Made by a program: the position numbers and the translations under genes. Below, in pieces: positions 18,828 to 28,033 of a DNA stretch of 32,435 nt. This DNA is from Flammeovirgaceae bacterium. GTDB taxonomy: Bacteria; Bacteroidota; Bacteroidia; Cytophagales; Flammeovirgaceae. Location of the stretch: the NCBI GenBank assembly GCA_019634305.1, contig JAHQVQ010000429.1, forward strand, positions 1 to 32,435. The letters run 5' to 3'. The notes beneath the pieces are model-generated. The model worked only from the letters and a program-made list of their open reading frames with translations. It did no database searches and was not told where the DNA came from. Numbering within the stretch: position 1 is the first letter of the stretch; each line of letters opens with the position of its first letter.

Positions 18828-20702
18828 ATGAAACCTTTAAGGTTAATAATTCACGCGACTGTAGGGAGTGTTTTTTTAATTATTCTTACCCTTGCCGTCC
18901 TGATCAACAAAAGGATCGGGATACTAGAATTATTGTTACCAAACGATATAAAAGGCGTAAAAGAAATGGTGTTAGTGCCAGGAGGCAAGTTTACCTTAAA
19001 ACATGGACCGGAATACATCGATAAATCAGAAAATTATCAAAAAGTTTGGGTATCCGCATTTTATATGGATAAAACCCCAGTTACCAATCAGGATTTTGAG
19101 GAGTATTTAAAAGCTGGAGGTCTTCCTACCGCTTATTGGGAAGATGACAGCTTTCATGGTAAAAATAATCCGGTAACGGGAATTAGCTGGTATCAAGCAG
19201 TTGATTTTTGTAATTGGAGAAGCAAAGTGGAAGGACTTTCTCCAGCTTATATTCAAGTAATGGAATTGGATAGCTGGGGACAACAAAAATGGGTAATTGC
19301 ACCACTTTCATCTGGTTACCGTCTACCTTCCGAAATTGAATTTGAATATGCTGCTTGTGGTGGGAATGACGAAAATTATTATCCATGGGGAAATTCATTT
19401 AAAAATACTCTTGCCAATTTTGATAATGAAAAAGGAAACGAAATAGGTAATTGGGTCCATTTGGCAGATGTTTCTTCTCAATACCAAAATGATTATGGAT
19501 TACTCGGAATGAGTGGAAATGTATGGGAATGGACTAATGATTGGTTTGAGGCTGAAAAAATTAAAACACCCAATAGAAAAAAATCCATCAAGGAAAAACC
19601 CTACTTTTCCAAAGTTTTAAAAGGAGGCTCATTTGGTAGTCCTTCTAAAAAGTTTTTGAGAGTTGCCTCAAAAAGTCATTCAACCCCTAGTAATTTTAAT
19701 TTTGATATTGGATTCAGATGCATCCGACCAATTTCATTACAAATGGTAGTATTCAGAGGAGGAATTTCCACTAACTTAGAAGTTTCCCACAAATTCTATA
19801 CGCCTAATTATCAAATTACTGATTTCAAAAATGTAGATTTTAAACGCTTTGATGAAAAGTTCAATAAAAAACTCGAAGTGTTTATCGCAGAAAACTATCC
19901 TAATTGTATTTATTTTAGTGAAAATGTAGGCGAACAAAAAGTACTTACTCCAAAACAATTGGCTGATTTAATTATTGGAGTCTCTCTGAGGAACAAAATT
20001 AATCCTATTTTCCTAACGGCAGTTCTGGCTTCTGAAAGTGGATTTGCCAGTGCAGGGTTACCCCGCTGGTTTAATAATCCTTTGCATTTCAGTTGGATAG
20101 AGGCCCCAAAGCAAAAAGATCTTTATTATTCTGTTTTACCTAATCATTCTAACCGAAACCGACAATATCCAGATCTTAAATCAAACTTAACAGCATTCTG
20201 TAAATTCATCCAAAAGGAACAAATAAAGACAGCAGGGAAATCTGATTTATACGATTTTCAGTTAAATTATTTAGGAAAGGAAAATAAGAAGTGGTTTTAT
20301 GTATTTTCAAAAATCTATTTCGATCTGGCAGGAATGCCTGTTGGAGCAGATTTTCCAGAAAAGAATTTTGGAAAACTAGTTTATACAGATTGGAATAGCT
20401 ACACCTACAGAACCCCACTTAAATCAACCGTTCCAGTAAAAAAAGCCGAACCTCAACTGGCAAACAAAAAACCAGAGGAAAACACCAAATATTTTTTGAT
20501 TATTGATTCATTTGAGAATAATGACAAAGCACAAAATTCTTTGAGAAGACTTATCAAATTTGGGTTTATCAGTTCTGAACTGGTTAATGTAGATAAGCAA
20601 TATAATTTAGCGATTGCCCATTTTTCCTCAATCGATGAAGCACAATCTGCCCAAAAGAGCTTTAGTGAACTTTACGATAATATCTGGATTTTAGAATTAT
20701 AG
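18828..20702 (+). CDS. Membrane-anchored FGE-sulfatase (SUMF1) domain protein fused to glucosaminidase-like and SPOR-like C-terminal domains
   Basis: MVLVPGGKFTLKHG...FYMDKTPVTNQDFEEYL...YPWGNSF...GMSGNVWEWTNDWF...VLKGGSFGS...GFRCIRP (FGE); then ILAVLASESGFAS...NNPLHFSW-type segment; C-terminal YFLIIDSFENNDKAQNSLRRL...SSIDEAQSAQKSF (SPOR-like). Confidence 0.8.
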   Translation: MKPLRLIIHATVGSVFLIILTLAVLINKRIGILELLLPNDIKGVKEMVLVPGGKFTLKHGPEYIDKSENYQKVWVSAFYMDKTPVTNQDFEEYLKAGGLPTAYWEDDSFHGKNNPVTGISWYQAVDFCNWRSKVEGLSPAYIQVMELDSWGQQKWVIAPLSSGYRLPSEIEFEYAACGGNDENYYPWGNSFKNTLANFDNEKGNEIGNWVHLADVSSQYQNDYGLLGMSGNVWEWTNDWFEAEKIKTPNRKKSIKEKPYFSKVLKGGSFGSPSKKFLRVASKSHSTPSNFNFDIGFRCIRPISLQMVVFRGGISTNLEVSHKFYTPNYQITDFKNVDFKRFDEKFNKKLEVFIAENYPNCIYFSENVGEQKVLTPKQLADLIIGVSLRNKINPIFLTAVLASESGFASAGLPRWFNNPLHFSWIEAPKQKDLYYSVLPNHSNRNRQYPDLKSNLTAFCKFIQKEQIKTAGKSDLYDFQLNYLGKENKKWFYVFSKIYFDLAGMPVGADFPEKNFGKLVYTDWNSYTYRTPLKSTVPVKKAEPQLANKKPEENTKYFLIIDSFENNDKAQNSLRRLIKFGFISSELVNVDKQYNLAIAHFSSIDEAQSAQKSFSELYDNIWILEL

Positions 20703-20720
20703 CCTACCAATAAATAAATT

Positions 20721-21206
20721 ATGGTTATTTCAATGATCGCTGCTGTTTCAGAAAATAATATTATTGGCCAGGACAACAAACTGGTTTGGAACCTTCCTAC
20801 TGATACTCAATATTATAAGGATACTGTAAGAAATAAAACCATTATTATGGGAAGAAAAACTGCAGAATCTCCCGATATGTTTTTTTCCAAAAAAAGAAAT
20901 ATTTTAATCACCAGAAAAGAGAATTACCAAAAAGAAAACTTTGAAGTAACCTCAGGCTTGGAAGAAGCTCTAAAATTAACGGATGATAATGAGGAAGTTA
21001 TTATTACAGGAGGAGGACAGATTTATAAAATGGGAATGGAGGTAGCCGACAGGCTATATATCACCAGAGTACATACTGAAATTGAGGGAGATACTAGTTT
21101 TCCAATGATAGATCCTAAAATATGGAAAGTTACTTCGGAAAGGAAATTGGAAGCAAATGAAAAAAATGAGTATAGTTTTTCATTTTTGATTTATGAAAGA
21201 ATATAA
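20721..21206 (+). CDS. folA: Dihydrofolate reductase
   Basis: MVISMIAAVSENNIIGQDNKLVWNLPTDTQYYKDTVRNKTIIMGRKT and EEVIITGGGQIYKMGMEVADRLYITRVH. Confidence 0.96.
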   Translation: MVISMIAAVSENNIIGQDNKLVWNLPTDTQYYKDTVRNKTIIMGRKTAESPDMFFSKKRNILITRKENYQKENFEVTSGLEEALKLTDDNEEVIITGGGQIYKMGMEVADRLYITRVHTEIEGDTSFPMIDPKIWKVTSERKLEANEKNEYSFSFLIYERI

Positions 21207-21387
21207 GTTAATGTAATTGCAATTCCCAATGTAGCAAATTTAGTCATTTTCGTAGCACAGAACCCAAAAAGAAGCAAGGTCGCGAAAATGCAGCCCCTGC
21301 TGAGACAAACTTTTTAGTTACATTAGGAATCTCTGTAAATGTGCTTTTAGTTTTTGTGAAAACACTCTAATTCGATTAGCTAACAAT

Positions 21388-21495
21388 TAAGTAGTAATTC
21401 AAAATTAACCGTGTATTATTTTGCCGTAAAAAACTGATAGAAAGATTACTATTTCTCAGAAATAATAGTGCCCAGTGTGGAGCACTGGTGCTTAA
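21388..21495 (-). repeat. Dispersed intergenic repeat, copy C (108 bp; carries a 14-bp segment missing in A and B)
   Basis: Reverse complement reads TTAAGCACCAGTGCTCCACACTGGGCACTATTATTTCTGAGAAATAGTAATC...GAATTACTACTTA. Confidence 0.9.
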
Positions 21496-21505
21496 AAAAC
21501 CAAAA

Positions 21506-21985
21506 ATGGAAAAACCTGAACACAAAACCTTTATGCAAATCGCGATTGCCCTGGCTGTGGAAGGAGTAAAGGCTGGAGTAGGAGGACCTTTTGGCGCCAT
21601 TGTGGTGAAAGGTGGTAAAATTGTTGGAAGAGGAAATAATCAGGTAACTTCTACCAACGATCCCACCGCCCATGCTGAAGTTGTAGCCATAAGGGATGCT
21701 TGCAAAAATTTAGGTACTTTTCAATTGGATGGCTGCACCATATATACTTCCTGCGAACCCTGCCCAATGTGCCTTGGTGCCATTTATTGGGCCAGGCCAG
21801 ATCAGTTATTTTATGCCTGTACCAAAGAGGATGCTTCCGAAAATGGTTTTGACGATTCCTTTATTTACAAGGAATTAGAATTGAGTTGGGAAGAAAGAAA
21901 AATCCCTACAAAACAAATCTCCAGACAAGAAGGACTTGAAACCTTTCTGACCTGGAGAAATAATACTGATAAAAAACTTTATTGA
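21506..21985 (+). CDS. guaD: Guanine deaminase-like nucleoside deaminase (cytidine deaminase fold)
   Basis: HAEVVAIRDACKNLGTFQLDGCTIYTSCEPCPMCLGAIYWAR. ATG at 21506 preferred over the GTG at 21488, which lies inside repeat copy C. Confidence 0.88.
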   Translation: MEKPEHKTFMQIAIALAVEGVKAGVGGPFGAIVVKGGKIVGRGNNQVTSTNDPTAHAEVVAIRDACKNLGTFQLDGCTIYTSCEPCPMCLGAIYWARPDQLFYACTKEDASENGFDDSFIYKELELSWEERKIPTKQISRQEGLETFLTWRNNTDKKLY

Positions 21986-21986
21986 A

Positions 21987-22006
21987 GTGGAAAATTAATT
22001 TTCCAC
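21987..22006. terminator. Perfect 20-bp palindrome at a convergent gene junction (putative bidirectional terminator)
   Basis: gtggaaaattaattttccac between guaD stop and the last codons of the minus-strand 113-aa ORF; no strong T-run. Confidence 0.5.
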
Positions 22007-22336
22007 CTTACTTTTAGTCTTTTTATCCTTCAACATTTTAATAATTTTATCTTTATCCTTAAGCTGTTCCTTTAAAGTTTCAACTTGTTCCTTCAGATAT
22101 TTTATTTCCAAATCTTTAGAAAAATCTCCTTTACTATCCTCCTCTTTTCTTGGAACAACTTCTTCAGTGGTATCCCACTCAAACTTTTGCTTGAATTTAT
22201 TGAACATATCAAACAAATCATCCATTCCAGGATTTCTGCCATTATTGGATTGCTTGAATTTATTAAATCCTCTCGCCATCATTTCCTTTATAAACTCATT
22301 TATTAGCGATTCAAATTTATCATCGTTCTCTTTCAT
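21995..22336 (-). CDS. Hypothetical small charged/coiled-coil protein
   Basis: 113 aa; LKEQVETLKEQLKDKDKIIKMLKDKK heptad-like C-terminus. Confidence 0.65.
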   Translation of the reverse strand: MKENDDKFESLINEFIKEMMARGFNKFKQSNNGRNPGMDDLFDMFNKFKQKFEWDTTEEVVPRKEEDSKGDFSKDLEIKYLKEQVETLKEQLKDKDKIIKMLKDKKTKSKVEN

Positions 22337-22821
22337 AATATCTATCTTTAATCTGAGGTTTCCTATGCTTATGAGAAACCAAAATAAAATTTACAGTAAA
22401 TTTAACGAAATCTTTACTCTATTAAACAAAAAGATTCCTTGTATAGATTCATTTTGATTTAAATGGTTCATTAACCTTATATTAGGTGATGGAATTCTAA
22501 TCAACTGAAGATAGATCAATCTTTTTATCATTAGATAATAATACTTGCCAATAGGCTCGTTTTATAGCTTTAAGAACCTATATTTATTATTAATGAAAAA
22601 TTTTATCTCACCAAAAATCTATTGAGGCAAAATTCATCCTATTTACTTCAACTAATTTTTTAGAGATTAAAATCACACTAAAATTATTTTTTGATTGCCT
22701 TACAATTAGTTTTACAAAAATTTTCCCACCCAAATTTTATGGGAATGGAGGTAAAAATTGAAGTTTAGTTTATAGTGATATTAATTTCAAAAAAAACAAA
22801 AAGGCACCACAGTACTGATTA

Positions 22822-23604
22822 ATGCCAATTATTACTTTCATATCTGATTTTGGAAATACTGATTTTTACGTTGCCTCCGTAAAAGCAGCCATTCTATGCC
22901 AATTTCCCAACCAACAGATTATTGATATTTCCCATTCTACCAAATGTGGCAATATCGCCTACGCAGGTTTTAATATAAAGGCTGTTTACCAGGATTTCCC
23001 GGAAGGTACTATTCATATGGTAGCTATTGGAACCACAGATAGTTTTCAAAATCAACATTTACTTGTAAAGTTCAATGGTCACTATTTTATTGGACCTGAT
23101 AATGGTATTTTCAGCTTAATTTCTGATGAAGAGCCAGAAGAAATCATCAACCTTTTCAAACCAGATAACTGGATAAAATCATTTCCAGCAAAGTCTATTT
23201 ATGCCAATATCGCTGTTCGGTTATTAAGCGGACATCTTCCTGAAGAACTTGGGGAATCGGTTTCTCATTTCCAGAAGAAGATTCTTGGTAGTGTTTCCAT
23301 TAATAAAAATCAGATAAAAGGAAAAGTGGTGTATGTTGATTTTAATGGCAATTTGATCACCAATATTGATTTGGACACTTTTCAGCAATTAAGAAAGGAA
23401 AGGCGATATGAAGTTGAATTTGAATATGAGTCTGTTAGAAGAATAGCCCACCATTATTCCACTGTGGAGTTTGGCGATTGTGTAGTCATATTCAATAGTT
23501 TAGGTTTTCTGGAAATTGCCATTAACCAAGGGAATGCCAGCCATTTGCTGGGCATGTCCATCAATAGCCCTGTTTTAGTCTCCTTTCACCCCGAAATCAA
23601 CTGA
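22822..23604 (+). CDS. S-adenosyl-L-methionine hydrolase / SAM hydroxide adenosyltransferase (DUF62)
   Basis: ITFISDFGNTDFYVASVKAAIL...DISHSTKCGNIAYAGFNIK...FIGPDNGIFSLI...YVDFNGNLITNI. Confidence 0.93.
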   Translation: MPIITFISDFGNTDFYVASVKAAILCQFPNQQIIDISHSTKCGNIAYAGFNIKAVYQDFPEGTIHMVAIGTTDSFQNQHLLVKFNGHYFIGPDNGIFSLISDEEPEEIINLFKPDNWIKSFPAKSIYANIAVRLLSGHLPEELGESVSHFQKKILGSVSINKNQIKGKVVYVDFNGNLITNIDLDTFQQLRKERRYEVEFEYESVRRIAHHYSTVEFGDCVVIFNSLGFLEIAINQGNASHLLGMSINSPVLVSFHPEIN

Positions 23605-23725
23605 ATTTAACATTTCTTTAACAAATTATCACTGCTTTAAAATGTAAGTTTGTGGCGCGTCAAATTTTTAGTAAATTGAATTTCCTCAATTTTACTCTTT
23701 TGGCCTATATTAATTAAAATGGGGC

Positions 23726-23820
23726 TTAAGTACCGGTACTTGTTTAATTAGTGGGAGATATTATCTCACTATCAATGAGTTGTGGTAAACTAGGTAATGT
23801 TTATTCAAAAAAACTACTTA
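23726..23820 (+). repeat. Diverged copy J of the dispersed repeat (95 bp)
   Basis: ttaagtaccggtactt at the left end, second hairpin gagatattatctc in the middle, actactta at the right end; same length class as A and B. Confidence 0.55.
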
Positions 23821-23870
23821 AAATTTAAAAACACATTTATTGATTTAATTTTTTACTAAAATCTTTTAAA

Positions 23871-24479
23871 ATGAAAACACACAAATTTCTACCAATTTTT
23901 ATTGCAATTTTCACTTTAGGACTTTGCAGTGCTGAGTTATTCGCACAAATTCAATCGCCTCAACCAAGCCCGGCTGCCAGTGTAACACAAAAAGTTGGCT
24001 TCACTAATATTACAATTGAGTACTCGTCTCCGGGTGTAAAAGGAAGAAAAGTTTTTGGTGAGTTACAAAAATTTGGCACTACCTGGAGAGCAGGAGCAAA
24101 TCAGGCTACAAAAATCACTTTTAGTACTGATGTAAAAGTAGGAGGAAAAGACCTTAATGCAGGTTCCTATAGCATTTCAATTAAGCCTGTGAAAAGTGGT
24201 GACTGGACCATCTATTTACACGGTGATGGAAAAAGCATTTCTAATTACATGAGCCAGGGAAAAGTTGATGAAACAAAATTAGAAGCTGAAGCGGCAGCAA
24301 AAATAAGTGCCACACCAAAATCGCTTTCTGATGCTGTAGAAAGATTAGTATATGTAGTATCAGCTGAAGATAACAAAACTGGTAAAGTATCTATGGCCTG
24401 GGATAAAACAATGGTTTCTTTTGATGTAGATACCAATCCTGAAGGAATTATCGAAGGTTTTAAAGGTTCTTTCAAATAA
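23871..24479 (+). CDS. DUF2911 domain-containing secreted protein
   Basis: Signal peptide; SPAASVTQKVGFTNITIEYSSPGVKGRKVFG...TWRAGANQATKITFSTDVKVGGKDLNAGSYSI. Confidence 0.9.
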   Translation: MKTHKFLPIFIAIFTLGLCSAELFAQIQSPQPSPAASVTQKVGFTNITIEYSSPGVKGRKVFGELQKFGTTWRAGANQATKITFSTDVKVGGKDLNAGSYSISIKPVKSGDWTIYLHGDGKSISNYMSQGKVDETKLEAEAAAKISATPKSLSDAVERLVYVVSAEDNKTGKVSMAWDKTMVSFDVDTNPEGIIEGFKGSFK

Positions 24480-24496
24480 GTATTATAACTTACAAC

Positions 24497-24528
24497 AAGT
24501 AGTGGTAAGTATACCACTACTTTTCTTT
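24497..24528 (+). terminator. Intrinsic terminator downstream of the DUF2911 gene
   Basis: aagtagtggta-agta-taccactactt 11-bp perfect stem followed by ttcttt. Confidence 0.75.
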
Positions 24529-24725
24529 CCCTTCCAAAACTCATTACTTACTATCCAAAAAGAATTATTTAAACTACAACTTGGGATAATAATCTTATAA
24601 AAGTTGTTTATTCATTAAACAAAATAGGTATTAAATATTTCATCAACAGTTTTTGTGTAAAGTAGTTTTGCCGTTCTCATTTATTTATAATAACTATTTC
24701 TCACAAACCTCAAATTAACTCAGGC

Positions 24726-27260
24726 ATGTCTCATAAATCAATAAAATCCGCCTTCATATTGTTGGCAGCTTTAGTTCTACCATTTAAAATTTTTGCTCAG
24801 GCTGGCCCTGCTACTTCCAAAAGTTCTTCTGAAATAAAACATGCTCTGAATAAATTACAAGTTCTAGGCTCTGTGCTTTATGTAGCTGCCCATCCAGATG
24901 ATGAAAATACAAGGATGATTACTTATATGGCCAATGAAAAAGGGATGAATACAGCCTACCTTTCTTTGACAAGAGGAGATGGTGGACAAAACTTAATTGG
25001 TAAAGAAGTAAGAGAGCAAATGGGTTTGATTAGAACCCAGGAATTATTAGCAGCAAGAAGAACAGATGGAGGACAACAATTTTTTTCCAGAGCCAATGAT
25101 TTTGGATACTCCAAACATCCAAGTGAAACCCTTACCATTTGGGATAAAGAAAAAGTGCTGGCCGATGCTGTTTGGGTAATCAGAAAGTTTAAGCCAGATG
25201 TAATCATTACCAGATTTTCCCCAAACAGGGATGGAAAAACACACGGACATCATACCACTTCTGCTAAAATTGCCTTGGAAGCCTTTTCCGCTGCAGCTGA
25301 TCCTAACCAATTTCCAGAGCAATTAGAATTTGTAGATCCATGGCAGGCCAAAAGAATTTTATGGAATACATCATGGTGGTTTTTCCGGACCCAAAAGAAT
25401 CATGATTTTTCCCAATACCTTAAAATAGATGCTGGTGCTTATAATACACTTTTAGGGAAATCTTATGGGGAAATTGCTGCTAAAAGTAGAAGCATGCATA
25501 AAAGTCAGGGGTTTGGTGCCAGTATGCAAAGAGGAAGTGAAATAGAATATTTAAGTCATCTAAATGGAGACAGTGCAGCCACTGATTTATTCGAAGGAAT
25601 TGTGACCAACTGGGACAGGGTAGAAGGAAGTGAAAAGGTAAAGTCATTAATTGGAGAAGCAGTTGCTAATTATAATATTGAAAAACCTTCTGCTTCCTTA
25701 AATACTTTGCTTAAAGCCCATACAGAAATTGCAAAACTTCCTGCTGAAAATCATTATGTAAATCTGAAAAAACAGGAATTAGAAGACTTGATTTTACAGT
25801 GCGCTGGAATCTGGGCAGATGCCAACAGTAAAGTTTACAGTACTTCTCCTGAGGACAGTTTATTTGTGACCGCCAGAATTATCAAAAGATCTCAGGCTAA
25901 AGTTGTTTTAAAAGCTATTGATTATCAATACACTAAATTCGAAAATGATTCTATTCTTGAATTTAATAAACTGGTTACTGTAGAAGATTCATTTAAAATA
26001 CCCTCAACCCTTTCCTATTCACAACCTTATTGGCTTAGAGAAACTCCACTGAAAGGCATGTTTCAGGTGGCTAATCAGGAATTAATTGGCTTGCCTGAGA
26101 ATGAGCCACCGATTTCAGTTATTTATACTTTGGAAATAGAAAGTGAAGGAATAAAAAGAGAAATACCTTTAATTACTCCGGTCATGTACCGATGGGTTGA
26201 TCCGGCTGATGGGGAAAAATACAGACCCCTTGCTATTGCTCCTCCGGTTACTGCCAACATTGCAGAACAAGTTTACATTTTTGCTAATCAAGAAGCACTT
26301 CCTATAGATATCATTTTAAAATCAAATACAGAGAACATTGAAGGCGATTTGACTTTGGATTTTCCAAAAGGCTGGAAAAGCTCTCCGGAAAAGATTCCTT
26401 TTAGCTTTAAAGAAAAATTTGAAGAGTTAAACACCACCTTTCAGGTAACTCCACCAGAAGGGCAATCTATTGGAAAGATAAAAGCTTTGGTAAAAATTGG
26501 AGACCAGTCTTTAGACTATAGCCTGAAGATAATTGATTATCAACATATTCCTGTTCAAACTATTTTCCCAAAAGCAGAAGCAAAATTGGCCAAACTTGAT
26601 ATCCAGATTCAGGGCAAAAAAATTGGATACATCATGGGTTCTGGAGATGCTGTTCCCGAAGCTTTAAGGCAAATAGGCTATTCTGTTGATATCCTTTCCG
26701 ATGAAGATATCAACTCGGCTAACCTGAGCCAATATGATGCAGTTATTACCGGAGTGAGAGTTTATAACACTAATAGCCGGATGAAATTCCATCAGAAATA
26801 TTTGATGGAATATATGGAAAAAGGTGGAAATGTAATTGTACAATATAATACCAATCGTTCACTTACAGACGATTTAGGTCCCTATCCTTTAAAAATTTCA
26901 CGAGACAGGGTAACCGTAGAAGAAGCAGAAGTGAAGTTGCTAAACTCTAACCACGAAATACTCAGTTTTCCCAATAAAATTACAGAAGCAGATTTTGATG
27001 GATGGGTGCAGGAAAGAGGACTTTATTTCCCCAATGAATGGGATGAAAAGTATGAACCAATCATCTCCATGAATGATCCCGGAGAAGATCCTAAATCTGG
27101 TAGCCTATTAGTTACCAAATACGGAGAAGGCAGCTATATCTATACCGGGTTATCCTTTTTCAGAGAATTGCCAGCTGGTGTTCCCGGAGCCTACCGACTT
27201 TTAGCTAACCTCATTGGCTATGGAAAAAAGGAACCTATGAAGCTGGAAACAGCCAAGTAA
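24726..27260 (+). CDS. PIG-L (LmbE-like) family deacetylase, large secreted form with C-terminal GATase-like region
   Basis: VLYVAAHPDDENTRMITYMAN...SLTRGDGGQN...RFSPNRDGKTHGHHTTSA PIG-L motifs; C-terminal GYIMGSGDAVPEALRQIGYSVDIL. Confidence 0.9.
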   Translation: MSHKSIKSAFILLAALVLPFKIFAQAGPATSKSSSEIKHALNKLQVLGSVLYVAAHPDDENTRMITYMANEKGMNTAYLSLTRGDGGQNLIGKEVREQMGLIRTQELLAARRTDGGQQFFSRANDFGYSKHPSETLTIWDKEKVLADAVWVIRKFKPDVIITRFSPNRDGKTHGHHTTSAKIALEAFSAAADPNQFPEQLEFVDPWQAKRILWNTSWWFFRTQKNHDFSQYLKIDAGAYNTLLGKSYGEIAAKSRSMHKSQGFGASMQRGSEIEYLSHLNGDSAATDLFEGIVTNWDRVEGSEKVKSLIGEAVANYNIEKPSASLNTLLKAHTEIAKLPAENHYVNLKKQELEDLILQCAGIWADANSKVYSTSPEDSLFVTARIIKRSQAKVVLKAIDYQYTKFENDSILEFNKLVTVEDSFKIPSTLSYSQPYWLRETPLKGMFQVANQELIGLPENEPPISVIYTLEIESEGIKREIPLITPVMYRWVDPADGEKYRPLAIAPPVTANIAEQVYIFANQEALPIDIILKSNTENIEGDLTLDFPKGWKSSPEKIPFSFKEKFEELNTTFQVTPPEGQSIGKIKALVKIGDQSLDYSLKIIDYQHIPVQTIFPKAEAKLAKLDIQIQGKKIGYIMGSGDAVPEALRQIGYSVDILSDEDINSANLSQYDAVITGVRVYNTNSRMKFHQKYLMEYMEKGGNVIVQYNTNRSLTDDLGPYPLKISRDRVTVEEAEVKLLNSNHEILSFPNKITEADFDGWVQERGLYFPNEWDEKYEPIISMNDPGEDPKSGSLLVTKYGEGSYIYTGLSFFRELPAGVPGAYRLLANLIGYGKKEPMKLETAK

Positions 27261-27275
27261 TCAGTATTGAAAAAC

Positions 27276-27318
27276 AAAAAAAGGAATTGGTTTTTAATTT
27301 AAATCAATTCCTTTTTTT
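27276..27318. terminator. Bidirectional intrinsic terminator between the PIG-L gene and cysH
   Basis: aaaaaaaggaattg ... caattccttttttt inverted repeat with A- and T-runs on both flanks. Confidence 0.8.
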
Positions 27319-27337
27319 ATGATCAGTTGGCAACTCC

Positions 27338-28033
27338 TTACACTGCCACCTGAATATTTTTTTTCTGATTATGTAATCCACATTCAGTTTTACTGGTGGC
27401 TTTCCATCTTCCTGTTCTTCCTTCTCCTTTTGAAGTACAATGCATACAACCCACTGAACCATAGCCTTTGCTTAAAAGTGGATTTCTTGGCAAGTTGTAT
27501 TTAGCTATATGCTTGTTGACTTCCTCCAGAGAAACATCTATTATCGGATGGAATTTTAATATTTCCTTAGTTTGTTCAAAAACTGATTTTCCGTTTCTAA
27601 ATTCATTTTGTTGACCAATTAATCCTGAAATCCAAACCTGATGCTTTTCTTTCAGACTATTGAGTGGTAAAACTTTGTTTACTGAGCAACACAAATCAGG
27701 GTTTTCCTTCCATATCTGATTTTCTGTGGTAAACTTATTATGCAATTTATCAGGGTTAAGGTCTATAATTTCAATCCCCAATAAATCCTGCAAATGGTTT
27801 TTATAATTTAATGTTTCCTGAAAGTGATAATTTGTATTGATAAAATAAACTTTCTGGTTTTTATTAATTTTGCTGATCAAATGCAACAAATAAACAGAAG
27901 TTGTTCCAAATGAAGAAGTCATTAAAACCTGATTTTTTGGAAAATCCTGGTACAACAGTCCAAGTCTTTCTTCTGGTTTTAATTTATTGTAAAGTAAATT
28001 AAGCGACTCCGTTTCAATTTCCTGTGTCTCCAT
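27338..28033 (-). CDS. cysH: Phosphoadenylyl/adenylyl-sulfate reductase (CysH-like, [4Fe-4S] cysteine motif)
   Basis: SSFGTTSVYLLHLI, LCCSVNKVLPL, GCMHCTSKGEGRTGRWKATSKTECGLH. ATG at 28033 (METQEI...) preferred; the ORF-track start is 28051. Overlaps the upstream gene's 3' end. Confidence 0.88.
   Translation of the reverse strand: METQEIETESLNLLYNKLKPEERLGLLYQDFPKNQVLMTSSFGTTSVYLLHLISKINKNQKVYFINTNYHFQETLNYKNHLQDLLGIEIIDLNPDKLHNKFTTENQIWKENPDLCCSVNKVLPLNSLKEKHQVWISGLIGQQNEFRNGKSVFEQTKEILKFHPIIDVSLEEVNKHIAKYNLPRNPLLSKGYGSVGCMHCTSKGEGRTGRWKATSKTECGLHNQKKNIQVAV

Noticed and set aside
21488-21505. GTG start at 21488 for the guaD-like gene
   Set aside because: Falls within the terminal palindrome of repeat copy C; ATG 21506 begins a normal GuaD N-terminus.
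21376-21673. Minus-strand 74-aa ORFs over repeat copy C and guaD
   Set aside because: Generated by the repeat and the antisense frame of the guaD-like gene.
27319-27504. Plus-strand 61-aa ORF after the PIG-L gene
   Set aside because: Antisense to the 3' end of cysH, starts in the terminator; no support.
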